Source: WJKG01 sp964627305 (lineage in GTDB: Bacteria > Zixibacteria > MSB-5A5 > GN15 > FEB-12). Taken from it: a stretch of 64,000 bases of DNA. The position numbers and the translations under genes were made by a program. The stretch spans positions 62,001-126,000 of the forward strand of contig CAZVHP010000002.1 of NCBI GenBank assembly GCA_964627305.1. Reading direction: 5' to 3'. The notes below the pieces were generated by a model that saw only the letters and a list, made by a program, of their open reading frames with translations, ran no database searches and was not told the origin of the DNA. Positions 1 to 9,747 of the stretch are shown in pieces; positions within the stretch are counted from its first letter, which is position 1, and the number at the start of each line of letters is the position of its first letter.

Positions 1-3000
1 CATTTGTCTCGGCACCACCGTTTATGATACGCTCGTGGCCACTGACCCTAACCCAAACGACACCCTTCAGATGTACCTGCTCTCAGGCCCCGGCACACTG
101 ACCAGCGCAGCTTCGACATCACCTGTCTACGGGTTCTATGAGTTCACCCCGAGCGCCAGCGGTCTGTACGAGGTCGTCTTCGTTGTCGAGGATGGTACTG
201 GCTTGTCCGATACGGTTACCGTAACCTATGATATAACAGTCAATTCTCCCCCGCAGGTCACGCTGCCGGACAGTGCGCTGTTTTTGTGCAGCCCGGCGGA
301 AATCTGTCTTCCCGTCGATATATTCGATGCTGACTGCGATGTGGTATCCGTCACGACGAATCTCGGTACGTACACGGGTACGCAGAGCATGTTTGATCAG
401 ATTGGGCGACTGAACGATCTGGGCGCGACGGTCACACAGGTCGGTGGCGGCGCACCCGGTCAGACGCTGCTCACGGCGGCGGACTGGGTCGGCTCAGTTA
501 ACTCTCAGACGGGGGTATCGGTCAGCCTGCCGAACTTCGTGTTCGCCTCGACCGTGGTCAATACCGGGTCTTTCCCCTCCGGCCTCGGCCACGCGCAGGC
601 GTCCGGCCAACTGCTGGGTGCTCCGACAGATCTCACGTTTACGCTTCCCGGCCCCGGTGGCCCGGATGGAGGCGATGGTGATGGTTCGTGTGACTTTTCC
701 ACCGGCAAGTGGGTGACGGTCGGGTTCCCGCAGATGATCACTACCTGTAACGGGGCCAATACAGACTTTGTTATCTTCACCAATACTGCCTCAACGGGCA
801 CGGCGCGTGTCATCTTCCGCGCCAACGGTACGCCCGTTGACACCGTTGTGCTCACCGTTCCGGGCGGTACAGCCGGATCCGGCATGGGGGGCATTACGCT
901 CGATCTGCCGGATGGACTGACGTTCAATGAGGTCTATATCAAGAATATCTCGGGCAGTTTCGAAGTCGATGCCTTCGCTGCTCGTGTAGCTCCCTCGAGC
1001 ACGACCTCCGACATCTGTTTCTGGGCGGACACCTCCGGCGTCTACCAGATCACCGTGACTGCGACAGATGCCTGCGGCAACATCGGGGTCGGGACGGGGA
1101 CGGTGAATGTGACGCTGAACAGTGCGCCGGTTGTCAACGCAGGCGCGGATCTGAACCTGTTCGTCTGTGAATTTGAAGAGATCTGCTTTGGCGTCGGTAT
1201 TTCCGACCCGGATGACAACCTTGTGACCAGCTTCATCCACTCCGGCCCCGGCACGCTTTCCGGCGGTCAGGTGTGCTTCACCCCGACCGGTAGCGGTGCT
1301 CATACGATAGTGGTTGGCGCTACCGACGACTGCGGCCTGAGCAGCTATGACACTGTCGTTGTAACGGTGACAAAGAACAGCGCGCCTGTGGCCACTGATC
1401 CACAGCCGGTGACGCTGTTCCTTTGCGAGTCCGAGCTGCTTTGCCACACGTTCGCGGCCACTGATCCCAATGGTGGTATGCTGGCCTGGACGCTGCTGAG
1501 CGGCCCCGGTTCGATAACGACTGCGGGAGAGTACTGCTTCACTCCTGATATCTCTGGTAGCTATACGGCCACCGTCGCGGTCATGGATTCGTGCGGTCTG
1601 GCCGACACGACATCGATCACGTACCATATCACGATAAATACGCCTCCGATGGCGGTCGATCCGTCGCAAACGTTCGAGCTGTTCCAGTGTGATCCCGATC
1701 AGGTGTGCTACCAGTTTGTCGCCAATGACAATGAGGGGGGCACATTGGTCTGGAGTTTACTGGACGGTCCGGCCGGGGCGACGATCGGCGCGAGCGGACA
1801 GGCCTGCTTCACGCCGGATCAAACCGGCATCTATACTTTGACAGTGCAGGTGGCCGATTCCTGCGGCGCGGCGGACACGGCTGATGTCACATTCGATATC
1901 GAGTTGAACGCGGCCCCGACTGTGGCCTTGGGGGCGGATACATCGCTGCTGCTGTGCGGCCCGGAGGAGATCTGCGTTGACTACACAGTCGATGATGCCA
2001 ATGGCACCGCTGGTCTGATTGAGGAGATGCTTGAGGGTTATGGCACGATCGATACTGCCGCCAACCGGATCTGTTTCACACCGACAACCGGTGGTGACTA
2101 CACCTTCGTGGTTGGCGTTACCGATGACTGTGGTGCGGAGGCGGCGGATACGATCGTTGTCTCGGTGACTTTGGGACAGTCGGCTGCTATCGCCTGCCCG
2201 AGTGGTCCGGTGGTCGTGAACCTCTGTGCGGTCGATGAGGTGTGCGAGCAATTGAGTGTGGCGCCGAATGGTGCCGCTGTTACGACGTCCTTCGGGAACT
2301 GGTCCAATGATCAGCTTTGCTTCACGGCCGACACCTCCGGGACGTACGAGATTGAGGTGATTGCCGAGGCCGAGTGCGGCGCGGACACCTGTCTGGTTGT
2401 GTTCCAGGTTGACATCGGTCAGGCCGCACAGATAAGCTGCCCGTCGCCGCAGACGCTGTTTTTGTGTGAGATGGACACGGTCGCGGTTCCGGTCGGCATC
2501 AACGGCAGCGATCTGACGGTGACAGTGTCGCCGATTGGGTACTATCAGGCGGGCAATGTGTTCTTCGCGGCGGATACGACCGGCCAGTACGAGATTACGG
2601 TGATTGCGGAATCACCGTGCGGCACGGATACATGTGTTATCATGGTTGATATCACGGTGAACGAGGCTCCTGTTGCTGTCGATCCGACGACTCCGGTAGA
2701 CACCTTCCTGTGCGCTCCCGTTCAGATCTGCTACCAGTTCGATGCTGCTGACGCCAACGGCGGGCCGCTGACGTGGAGCCGTGTGTCGGGAGCGGGGACG
2801 GTGACGCCTGCCGGCCTGTGGTGCTTCAACGCCAACGCCACCGGCAGCCGCAGCGTTACTGCGGTTGTTACCGATTCGTGTGGTGCGGCTGACACGGTTT
2901 CGATGACGTACAATGTGACAATCAATACCGCGCCGACTCTGGCGCTCGGGAATGACACCAGCTTCTTCCGGTGCAATCTCTCAAGCATTTGCCTGCCGTA

Positions 3001-6000
3001 CACGTTGAGCGACCCTGACGACAATCTGGATGTGGTCGAGTTGCTGTTTGGATCTGGCACGCTGCAGCCGGACGATGACCTGCTGTGTTTCACGCCGCCA
3101 GCACCGGGCACGTACCAGTTCATTGTGCGCGTCGCCGATGAGTGCGGTGCGGAAGATATCGATACGCTGAATGTGACGATCAACCTCAACAGCCCTCCGG
3201 TGGTCAATGCCGGTGCGGATCTGAATGTGTTCGAGTGTGAGCCGACAGATATCTGCTGGTCGGCCAGCGTCTCGGATCCTGACGGCAATCTGACTCTTGC
3301 CGAACTGGTCTCGGGGCCGGGCACGTTCGATGGCAGCCAGATCTGTTTCACGCCCACTGCTACGGGTCAGTACACCTTTGTCCTGCGCGGTGTGGATGCG
3401 TGCGGTCTGGAGATGCGTGATACGGTGCTGGTCGATTTCACGTTGAACAGTCCGCCAGTGGCGAATGCCGGCGGCACCCGCACGAGTATCTTCCTGTGTG
3501 AGCCGCAGGAGCTGTGCTGGCCGGCCGGTTGTACCGATCCTGACGGCAACCTGGTTGACTGCGCCCTTGTTGAGGGGCCGGGAGCCTTTGACGGTAATCA
3601 GATATGTTTCACACCGACCGCGACCGGCGAGTACGTCTTCGTGCTGGAAGCCACCGATGCCTGCGGATTGACTGATCGGGATACGGTATACTTCCCGGTC
3701 TTCATCAACAGCGGTCCGGTGTGCACGGTGCCGAACGACACGCTCATCTTCCAGTGTGAGATCGAACAGGTGTGTCTGCCGGCTTACGCCACCGACATAG
3801 ACCAGAATATCACCTCGGCGCAGATCATCTCCGGTCCGGGCGAACTGATCAATGACGAGTGGTGCTATACGCCGACTAATGATCAGGCGGTTACGGTGAC
3901 AATTCGATTTGAGGATTACTGCGGCGCCTACTGCGAGGGGACTTTCACCGTCGAATTTGACATCAATGCCAAACCATTTGTGTACTTCGGTAACGACACG
4001 ACAGTCTTCCAGTGCGCCGCCGAAGAGATGTGCCTGCCGTATGTTGCCGGTGATGCCGACGATGGCCGTCCGGTCACGCTCGAACTCGAGCCGGGGGTGG
4101 GTACGCTCAATGAGCTTGAAAGCGAGGTTTGCTTCACGCTGACAATGGCGGGTGAGTACAGCTTTGTGCTGCACATTACCGACGAGTGTGGCGAGACCGA
4201 CTCCGATACGATCACGGTGACGGTAGAGACCAACACCGCTCCCGTGGCCAACGCCGGTGCGGATCAAACGTTGTTTGTGTGCGACACCCAGGCAGAGATC
4301 TGCTGGCCGGCCGGCTGTTCCGATGTCGATGGCAATCTGACCGACTGTATCTTCAACGGTCCGGGCACGTATGATGGTTCCTCGATCTGTTTCACGCCGC
4401 ACAGTTCGGGTGACTATGTCTTCACGCTGCAGGCGGTTGACGATTGTGGCGCGCAGCACGTTGACACGGTTACGATAGCGGTGACAGTCAACAGTGCGCC
4501 TTTGCTGGTGCTCGATGACGACCTTGTTATCCAGCTTTGCCAGCCGGAGCCGATTTGCCTGAGCTACACGGTCGATGATGCCGATGGTGCTGCCGGTTTG
4601 GTGGAGGAGATGGAGTCAGGTTATGGCGCTCTCGATACTGTGGCCAATGAGGTCTGTTTCACGCCGACGACGGCCGGAACGTACGAGTTCGTACTGAGTG
4701 TCACTGACCCCTGCGGCGCGATGGGGCTGGATACTGCGACGGTCACGGTCACGTTCGGCCAGGCGGCGCAGATTAGCTGCCCGGCCGGTCCGGTCAATGT
4801 GTCGCTGTGTGAGATCGAGACGGTTTGCTATATGCTGGGCATTACGCCTGCGACAGCCTCTGTGACAACATCGTTTGGTACTTACTCCGGCGGGGAGCTG
4901 TGCTTCCTTGCGGATACGTCGGGGGTCTATACGATTGAGGTGATCGCCGAGGCCGAGTGCGGTGCGGATACCTGCGAGTTGACGTTCAATGTCGATATCG
5001 GCCAGGCGGCGCAGATTGTCTGTCCGGAGCCACTGGACATGTTCCTGTGCACCCCGGGTACGGAGTGCATTCCGATTTCGGTGGTGACGCCGGGTGCGAC
5101 GGTCACGGTCAGCCCGATAGGGAGCTACAGCTCCGGCAGTATTTGCTTCCCGGCCGATACCAGCGGCCATTACGAGCTTGAGGTGATCGCCACGACCGAC
5201 TGCGGCGCCGACACGTGCACCGTGATTGCCGATATCACGATCAATACACCGCCGGTTGCCGAACAGCCTGATCCGGCCGTGATCGATACCTTCCTGTGCC
5301 AGAGTGCGCAGATTTGCTACCAGTTCACGGGGAGCGATGTCGATGGCGGCAGCCTTGCCTGGTTGCGCCTTTCCGGCAACGGCACGGTTACTCCGGATGG
5401 TCTGTGGTGTTTCACTGCCGGTCGTCTGGGGACGTTTACCGTCACGGCGGCCGTCACCGATTCCTGCGGCGCGGCCGACACCGTGAGCCTGACGTACAAC
5501 GTCACGTTCAACAGCACGCCGCAGATTGCTTTCGCCCCCGATTCAGTCTTCTTTATCTGCGGAGACGAGGAGATCTGCCTGAACTACACTGTCAGCGATG
5601 CTGACGCCGGCGACATCGTCCAGGAGGCTCTGATCAGCGGCGATGCCACGATTGACACCGCAGCCAATACCGTTTGCTTCACTGCAGACACGTCTGGTCA
5701 CTATCAGTTTGCGATTGAAGCAACCGACGCCTGCGGGGCGCAAAGCAGTGATGTCATCACGGTGCGTGTGCAGATGAACCGGCCGCCGGTGGTTGATGCC
5801 GGATCGGGTGTTTCGCGGTTTGTCTGTGAGCCGCAGGTGCTGTGCCAGGCGATCGGGGTATCGGATCCCGACAATAACCTCGATTCTGTCTATGTCACGA
5901 GCGGTCTCGGATATATCAACGGGAATCAGCTTTGTTTCGAGGCCGACACGGCCGGAGTGTATAGATTTGTGGTTGAGGCTATAGACGAGTGTGGTCTGAC

Positions 6001-8257
6001 TGCGGCTGACGATGTTACGATCACTGTTGGTATCAACACGCCGCCGGTGTGTCTGGTGCCGGCCGATACCGGCCTCTTCCAGTGCACGCCGACGCAGATA
6101 CTTCTGCCGGTCAGCGGCAGCGATGTCGATGGCAATCTCAGCCATTGCGAGATCATCTTTGGGCCGGGCACGCTGACTGGTGGCAACTGGAGATACACGC
6201 CGACTGTGGATCAGACTGTCACGGTCGGTATCATGTGCATCGACGACTGCGGTGCGGTCTGCACTGATTCGTTCACGGTGGATATCCAGTTGAACGCCAA
6301 GCCGGTGGTGGATCTGGGAAGAGATACAACCTTGTTCCTGTGCGGGCCGTCGCCGTACTGCTGGCCGGTGGACATAACGGATGAGGATGACAACCTTCTG
6401 GAGGTGGCTCTTGTTCAGGGTCCCGGCAGTTACAACGATGTTACGGGAGAGATTTGTTTCACGCCGGGGGCCACGCCTCAGACTTACACCTTTGTGGTGT
6501 CCGCTACGGATGAGTGCGGTGCGATCGGCTATGATACGGTAAATATCCAGATTGAGTATAATTCTGCCCCAACGCTCAACCCGCCCCCGAGCTTCATTGT
6601 GTACCTCGATGAGCCGGGTGAAGTTTGCTTCGATGTCAACCCTCACGACGTTGATGGCAACCTTTCCAGCGTGTCGGTGGCGCCCTACGGAACATACAGC
6701 AGCGCCACCCAGCGAGTTTGCTTCACCGCCGATACCCTCGGCGAGTACTGTTTCGTTGTGACTGCCACCGACGCGTGTGGGGCTAATGCTGTGGATACGG
6801 TCTGTGTGTCGGTGCTGATCGATGAATGTATCCATGTGCAGATTGAGAAGACGCACAATTCGTATCAGGGTCTTGTGGAACACGTGGACATCGTGCTCAA
6901 CGGCAGCGGCAAGGAGCTTGGCGGCTTTGACTTTTTGATCGCGTACGATCAGTCTGCCCTGACAGTCGCCAACGTCCACCCCGGCGCGGCGATTGAGGCC
7001 TGTGGCTGGGAGTACTTCACGTACAGCTTCGGCGCCAGCAACTGCGGGTCGGGCTGTCCGTCGGGATTGCTGCGGATTATCTCGATTGCCGAGACCAACA
7101 ACGGACCGAACCATCCGAGTTGCTTCTTGAGTGACGTGGTCGGCGCACTGGCGACAATCGACTTTCTGGTATCCAGCGATGCCACGCTTGAGTGCCAGTA
7201 CGCACCGGTCGAGTTCTTCTGGCTCGACTGCGGCGACAACACCATCTCCAGCAAACTCGGCGATACGTTGTGGGTGTCCCGCGAGGTGTACAGTTTCGAG
7301 TACAACAACATCACCAACTACAGTTGGGGCTTCCCCGGTAAGTTCGGCGCGCCCGATCCCTGCCTTGTGGGCGGTGGTGAGGGCAAGCCCAAGCCCATCC
7401 GGTGTATTGATTTCACGAACGGTGGTGTTGACATTGTGTGTGCGGACTCTATCGACGCCCGTGCCGATTTGAATCTCAATGAGATCCCGTTTGAGATTGC
7501 CGATGCTGTCCTGTACAGCAACTACTTCGTCTACGGGCTTTCGGTGTTTGTCATCAACCAGGCCGGTCAGATTGCGGCCTCTGATGTCAATGCTGATGGG
7601 ATCACGCTCAGTGTGGCCGACCTGGTCTACCTGATCCGGGTTATCCGAGGCGATGCGCCGCCCACAGCGAAGCTCAGTCCCCTGGGTGAACACACGGCCG
7701 AGGTGCGCCTGGCCGATGGCGTCCTGAGTATTGCCAGCGCGGATGTTGCGGTCGGTGCGCTGTCGATGGTGCTGTCGGGTGAGGTGGCGCCGGTGCTTCA
7801 CGATGACGCCGAGGGGATGGAGTTGCGCTACAGCTTCGACGGTACCAATACGCGAGTTCTGGTGTACAACATGGCCGGTGATACCTGGCTTGGTGAGGGT
7901 GCTGTCTTCACCCTGGAGGGGGCGCCGGAGATAGTCAGTATCGAGGCCGGCAGTATTGAGGGTGCGGTTATGAACGTGAAGGTGACTGATCTGCCTCGTG
8001 AGTGGAGCCTGTCACAGAACTACCCGAACCCGTTCAACCCGGTGACGACGATAGAGTTCTCGCTCAAGGAGACGACCGACTGGAAGCTGACGATTTACAA
8101 CATCCTCGGCCAGACGGTCGAGCGCTTCTCCGGCAGCAAGGATATCGGGATGAAGAAGATACAATGGGATGCCCGCAGTTATGCGTCGGGTGTGTACTTC
8201 TACAAGCTTGAGGCCGGCGATTTCAGCGACACCCGGAAGATGGTCTTGCTCAAGTAG
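1..8257 (+). CDS. Giant secreted repeat protein with cohesin-like, dockerin-like and T9SS domains (5' end outside window)
   Basis: The reading frame is already open at base 2, and the first residues (CLGTTVYDT) match the inside of a repeat, so the true start lies upstream and the GTG at 35 is only internal. About 24 modules of roughly 85 residues follow, each beginning near N(S/T)(A/P)P and carrying fixed cysteines in an LFLCEPEEIC-like strand, an ICFTPT strand and a TDxCG strand, which is an Ig/cadherin-like fold. The second module carries an insert of about 250 residues with a Gly/Pro/Asp linker. After the repeats come a cohesin-like domain (about 6830-7300, with GGFDFLIAYDQSALTV), a dockerin-like pair of Asp-rich loops (about 7460-7655) and a C-terminal T9SS type A sorting domain (SQNYPNPFNP at about 8012) ending in KMVLLK. 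Likely a very large cell-surface or secreted adhesin or scaffold; the binding target is unknown. Confidence 0.9.
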   Translation, partial: ICLGTTVYDTLVATDPNPNDTLQMYLLSGPGTLTSAASTSPVYGFYEFTPSASGLYEVVFVVEDGTGLSDTVTVTYDITVNSPPQVTLPDSALFLCSPAEICLPVDIFDADCDVVSVTTNLGTYTGTQSMFDQIGRLNDLGATVTQVGGGAPGQTLLTAADWVGSVNSQTGVSVSLPNFVFASTVVNTGSFPSGLGHAQASGQLLGAPTDLTFTLPGPGGPDGGDGDGSCDFSTGKWVTVGFPQMITTCNGANTDFVIFTNTASTGTARVIFRANGTPVDTVVLTVPGGTAGSGMGGITLDLPDGLTFNEVYIKNISGSFEVDAFAARVAPSSTTSDICFWADTSGVYQITVTATDACGNIGVGTGTVNVTLNSAPVVNAGADLNLFVCEFEEICFGVGISDPDDNLVTSFIHSGPGTLSGGQVCFTPTGSGAHTIVVGATDDCGLSSYDTVVVTVTKNSAPVATDPQPVTLFLCESELLCHTFAATDPNGGMLAWTLLSGPGSITTAGEYCFTPDISGSYTATVAVMDSCGLADTTSITYHITINTPPMAVDPSQTFELFQCDPDQVCYQFVANDNEGGTLVWSLLDGPAGATIGASGQACFTPDQTGIYTLTVQVADSCGAADTADVTFDIELNAAPTVALGADTSLLLCGPEEICVDYTVDDANGTAGLIEEMLEGYGTIDTAANRICFTPTTGGDYTFVVGVTDDCGAEAADTIVVSVTLGQSAAIACPSGPVVVNLCAVDEVCEQLSVAPNGAAVTTSFGNWSNDQLCFTADTSGTYEIEVIAEAECGADTCLVVFQVDIGQAAQISCPSPQTLFLCEMDTVAVPVGINGSDLTVTVSPIGYYQAGNVFFAADTTGQYEITVIAESPCGTDTCVIMVDITVNEAPVAVDPTTPVDTFLCAPVQICYQFDAADANGGPLTWSRVSGAGTVTPAGLWCFNANATGSRSVTAVVTDSCGAADTVSMTYNVTINTAPTLALGNDTSFFRCNLSSICLPYTLSDPDDNLDVVELLFGSGTLQPDDDLLCFTPPAPGTYQFIVRVADECGAEDIDTLNVTINLNSPPVVNAGADLNVFECEPTDICWSASVSDPDGNLTLAELVSGPGTFDGSQICFTPTATGQYTFVLRGVDACGLEMRDTVLVDFTLNSPPVANAGGTRTSIFLCEPQELCWPAGCTDPDGNLVDCALVEGPGAFDGNQICFTPTATGEYVFVLEATDACGLTDRDTVYFPVFINSGPVCTVPNDTLIFQCEIEQVCLPAYATDIDQNITSAQIISGPGELINDEWCYTPTNDQAVTVTIRFEDYCGAYCEGTFTVEFDINAKPFVYFGNDTTVFQCAAEEMCLPYVAGDADDGRPVTLELEPGVGTLNELESEVCFTLTMAGEYSFVLHITDECGETDSDTITVTVETNTAPVANAGADQTLFVCDTQAEICWPAGCSDVDGNLTDCIFNGPGTYDGSSICFTPHSSGDYVFTLQAVDDCGAQHVDTVTIAVTVNSAPLLVLDDDLVIQLCQPEPICLSYTVDDADGAAGLVEEMESGYGALDTVANEVCFTPTTAGTYEFVLSVTDPCGAMGLDTATVTVTFGQAAQISCPAGPVNVSLCEIETVCYMLGITPATASVTTSFGTYSGGELCFLADTSGVYTIEVIAEAECGADTCELTFNVDIGQAAQIVCPEPLDMFLCTPGTECIPISVVTPGATVTVSPIGSYSSGSICFPADTSGHYELEVIATTDCGADTCTVIADITINTPPVAEQPDPAVIDTFLCQSAQICYQFTGSDVDGGSLAWLRLSGNGTVTPDGLWCFTAGRLGTFTVTAAVTDSCGAADTVSLTYNVTFNSTPQIAFAPDSVFFICGDEEICLNYTVSDADAGDIVQEALISGDATIDTAANTVCFTADTSGHYQFAIEATDACGAQSSDVITVRVQMNRPPVVDAGSGVSRFVCEPQVLCQAIGVSDPDNNLDSVYVTSGLGYINGNQLCFEADTAGVYRFVVEAIDECGLTAADDVTITVGINTPPVCLVPADTGLFQCTPTQILLPVSGSDVDGNLSHCEIIFGPGTLTGGNWRYTPTVDQTVTVGIMCIDDCGAVCTDSFTVDIQLNAKPVVDLGRDTTLFLCGPSPYCWPVDITDEDDNLLEVALVQGPGSYNDVTGEICFTPGATPQTYTFVVSATDECGAIGYDTVNIQIEYNSAPTLNPPPSFIVYLDEPGEVCFDVNPHDVDGNLSSVSVAPYGTYSSATQRVCFTADTLGEYCFVVTATDACGANAVDTVCVSVLIDECIHVQIEKTHNSYQGLVEHVDIVLNGSGKELGGFDFLIAYDQSALTVANVHPGAAIEACGWEYFTYSFGASNCGSGCPSGLLRIISIAETNNGPNHPSCFLSDVVGALATIDFLVSSDATLECQYAPVEFFWLDCGDNTISSKLGDTLWVSREVYSFEYNNITNYSWGFPGKFGAPDPCLVGGGEGKPKPIRCIDFTNGGVDIVCADSIDARADLNLNEIPFEIADAVLYSNYFVYGLSVFVINQAGQIAASDVNADGITLSVADLVYLIRVIRGDAPPTAKLSPLGEHTAEVRLADGVLSIASADVAVGALSMVLSGEVAPVLHDDAEGMELRYSFDGTNTRVLVYNMAGDTWLGEGAVFTLEGAPEIVSIEAGSIEGAVMNVKVTDLPREWSLSQNYPNPFNPVTTIEFSLKETTDWKLTIYNILGQTVERFSGSKDIGMKKIQWDARSYASGVYFYKLEAGDFSDTRKMVLLK

Positions 8258-8310
8258 ACGATCTGGAAAGACCTCTTTGTGGGTCAGTTCCCACGACCCA
8301 CTAACTGTCC

Positions 8311-8346
8311 AAAGCGCCTTGCTGCCTGTCCGTAGCAAGGCGCTTT
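8311..8346 (+). terminator. Intrinsic terminator after giant repeat protein
   Basis: A perfect 13-bp stem (AAAGCGCCTTGCT with its complement AGCAAGGCGCTTT) around a 10-nt loop, 53 bp after the stop codon. The trailing T run is short. A smaller TGGGTC/GACCCA hairpin precedes it. Confidence 0.75.
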
Positions 8347-8362
8347 AGTGTGGATAAATGGT

Positions 8363-8391
8363 TTGCATAGGCGGTGAGCAATGTGTATCTT
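8363..8391 (+). promoter_or_regulatory. Sigma70-like promoter for the dockerin protein gene
   Basis: TTGCAT and TATCTT are separated by exactly 17 bp, placing a start site near 8398, about 45 nt upstream of the ATG at 8443. Confidence 0.5.
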
Positions 8392-8442
8392 TTAGTACAA
8401 GTTCAGAAAAGCTGATTACGCTTTAATCTTCGGGGGAAAGTG

Positions 8443-9213
8443 ATGAGAAGGAAGATTGTTCTTTTGGCTGCGTGGATGGTGTTGGTGGCGTGCGGAATGG
8501 TTAATGCGCAGCACGCTGTTGGCGGCGAGGTCAGTTTGCTGAATCCGCCGGACAGCCTTGTGTACGGGTCGAGCTATACGTTTGACTTGGCCATGCACAA
8601 CAGTACGGGTTTGGTATTGGACGGATTCACACAAGGCATAGAAGTCTCCATGGATGCTCCAGATGCCTTCACACTGGATGTCGGCTCAGATAAGTTCTTC
8701 AGTACCTTGGGCCCCTATTTCGACGAGCTGCGTGCCAACATCTTCGATCTACCCGGCGGTGGGTTTGGCGACACCATTAGGTACGCCGGCTGGAGACTAT
8801 TCATGCCTGGCCTACCGGACGGTGCGATGGTCCAGCCGATGTCTTTCACCGTGACCTTCGACGATGCCTCAAGCGGCGCCACTCAGTTCTGTATCGACAC
8901 ATGTTGGTTACCACCGGGCGGTGAGTGGCTGTGGGCCATGTCCGACGGTTCGAGTCGTAGGCCGGCCGCTGACTGGGCGGGTACGTGCTGGAGTCTGTGT
9001 CAGCCGATTTGCGGAGATGTCAACGGTGATCTGGTGGTCAACATTTCGGACATGACGTACATGGTGAGTTATCTGTTCGGTGGTGGCCCGAACCCGGTGG
9101 CACAGCAGGCGGCCGATGTCAATTGCGATGGAGTTGTGAATGTGTCTGACATGACCTATCTGATCAACTATCTGTTCGATGACGGCCCGGCACCGTGCGC
9201 CGACTGCCCGTAA
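8443..9213 (+). CDS. Secreted dockerin type I-like domain protein
   Basis: A 256-residue protein with a clear Sec signal peptide (MRRKIVLLAAWMVLVACGMVNA, cleaved before QHAV). The middle is a beta-rich domain of unknown family. The C-terminus has two dockerin-type Ca-binding loops, DVNGDLVVNISDMTYMVSYLF and DVNCDGVVNVSDMTYLINYLF, separated by a short linker. ATG 8443 is preferred over the adjacent GTG at 8440 because of the GGGGGAAA sequence just upstream. There is no T9SS tail, so it may stay periplasmic, be exported another way, or dock onto a cohesin-like partner; the preceding giant protein carries a cohesin-like domain. Partnership is inferred from proximity only. Confidence 0.8.
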   Translation: MRRKIVLLAAWMVLVACGMVNAQHAVGGEVSLLNPPDSLVYGSSYTFDLAMHNSTGLVLDGFTQGIEVSMDAPDAFTLDVGSDKFFSTLGPYFDELRANIFDLPGGGFGDTIRYAGWRLFMPGLPDGAMVQPMSFTVTFDDASSGATQFCIDTCWLPPGGEWLWAMSDGSSRRPAADWAGTCWSLCQPICGDVNGDLVVNISDMTYMVSYLFGGGPNPVAQQAADVNCDGVVNVSDMTYLINYLFDDGPAPCADCP

Positions 9214-9250
9214 GCGGCTGATCGGCAAACACAGAGTCATAGGCAAATAC

Positions 9251-9296
9251 GAGCGCCCTGTTGCTCAGAGAAGTCTGAGAGCGGCAGGGCGCCTTG
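9251..9296 (+). terminator. Hairpin between convergent dockerin and Smr genes
   Basis: GCGCCCTG pairs with CAGGGCGC around an inner loop that can fold further. The hairpin sits between two convergent genes and could end both transcripts. There is no strong T run, so confidence is moderate. Confidence 0.5.
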
Positions 9297-9587
9297 CTAT
9301 TGCTCTGGTGCGGGCTTCAGATCGACGACTGTTGCCCCCCAACTGCCGCCGGTGCCGCCCTCGTGGCGAAATGACGCCACCTGCGGATGCGACGTCAGCA
9401 GCGAGCGGACAATTTCCCGCTGCACCCCGATCCCTTTGCCGTGCACGATCCTCAGGGTGACTATGCCGCGCCGCAGGCACTGGTCGATGTATTCGGTCAC
9501 CACGGCTTTGGTTTCTTTGGGCGAGAATTGGTGCAGGTCGAGGGTACCGTCGATCGGGTATTCAATGGCATCATCGTCGGTGTTCAT
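9297..9587 (-). CDS. Smr domain protein
   Basis: A 96-residue protein consisting almost wholly of a Smr (small MutS-related) domain: the LDLHQ motif near residue 16, RIVHGKG near residue 47 and a Gly-rich GGTGGSWGATVVDL tail near residue 78. Smr domains are nicking nucleases or nucleic-acid binders, found at the end of MutS2 or alone. The start is supported by AAGGAG five bases before the ATG. It is a stand-alone, minimal-length Smr. Its substrate (branched DNA or RNA) cannot be told from the sequence. Confidence 0.85.
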   Translation of the reverse strand: MNTDDDAIEYPIDGTLDLHQFSPKETKAVVTEYIDQCLRRGIVTLRIVHGKGIGVQREIVRSLLTSHPQVASFRHEGGTGGSWGATVVDLKPAPEQ

Positions 9588-9747
9588 ATTGGCTCCTTGT
9601 GGGTCAGGTAAGGCAATATCGCATCTGGCCCTCTGGCGGGCAAGGGTCGATGGGGCCGCGGTTATTCCCCGCTTGACCGGAGCTTGAAGCTGCTGTTTCT
9701 TCCGGCGAACGCATTCTGCTCATCAATCATGAATATAAGGAGCCAAA

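Noticed and set aside
5543..7801. Long minus-strand open frame opposite the giant repeat protein
   Set aside because: It mirrors the repeats of the coding strand and has no signal, domain or start site of its own.
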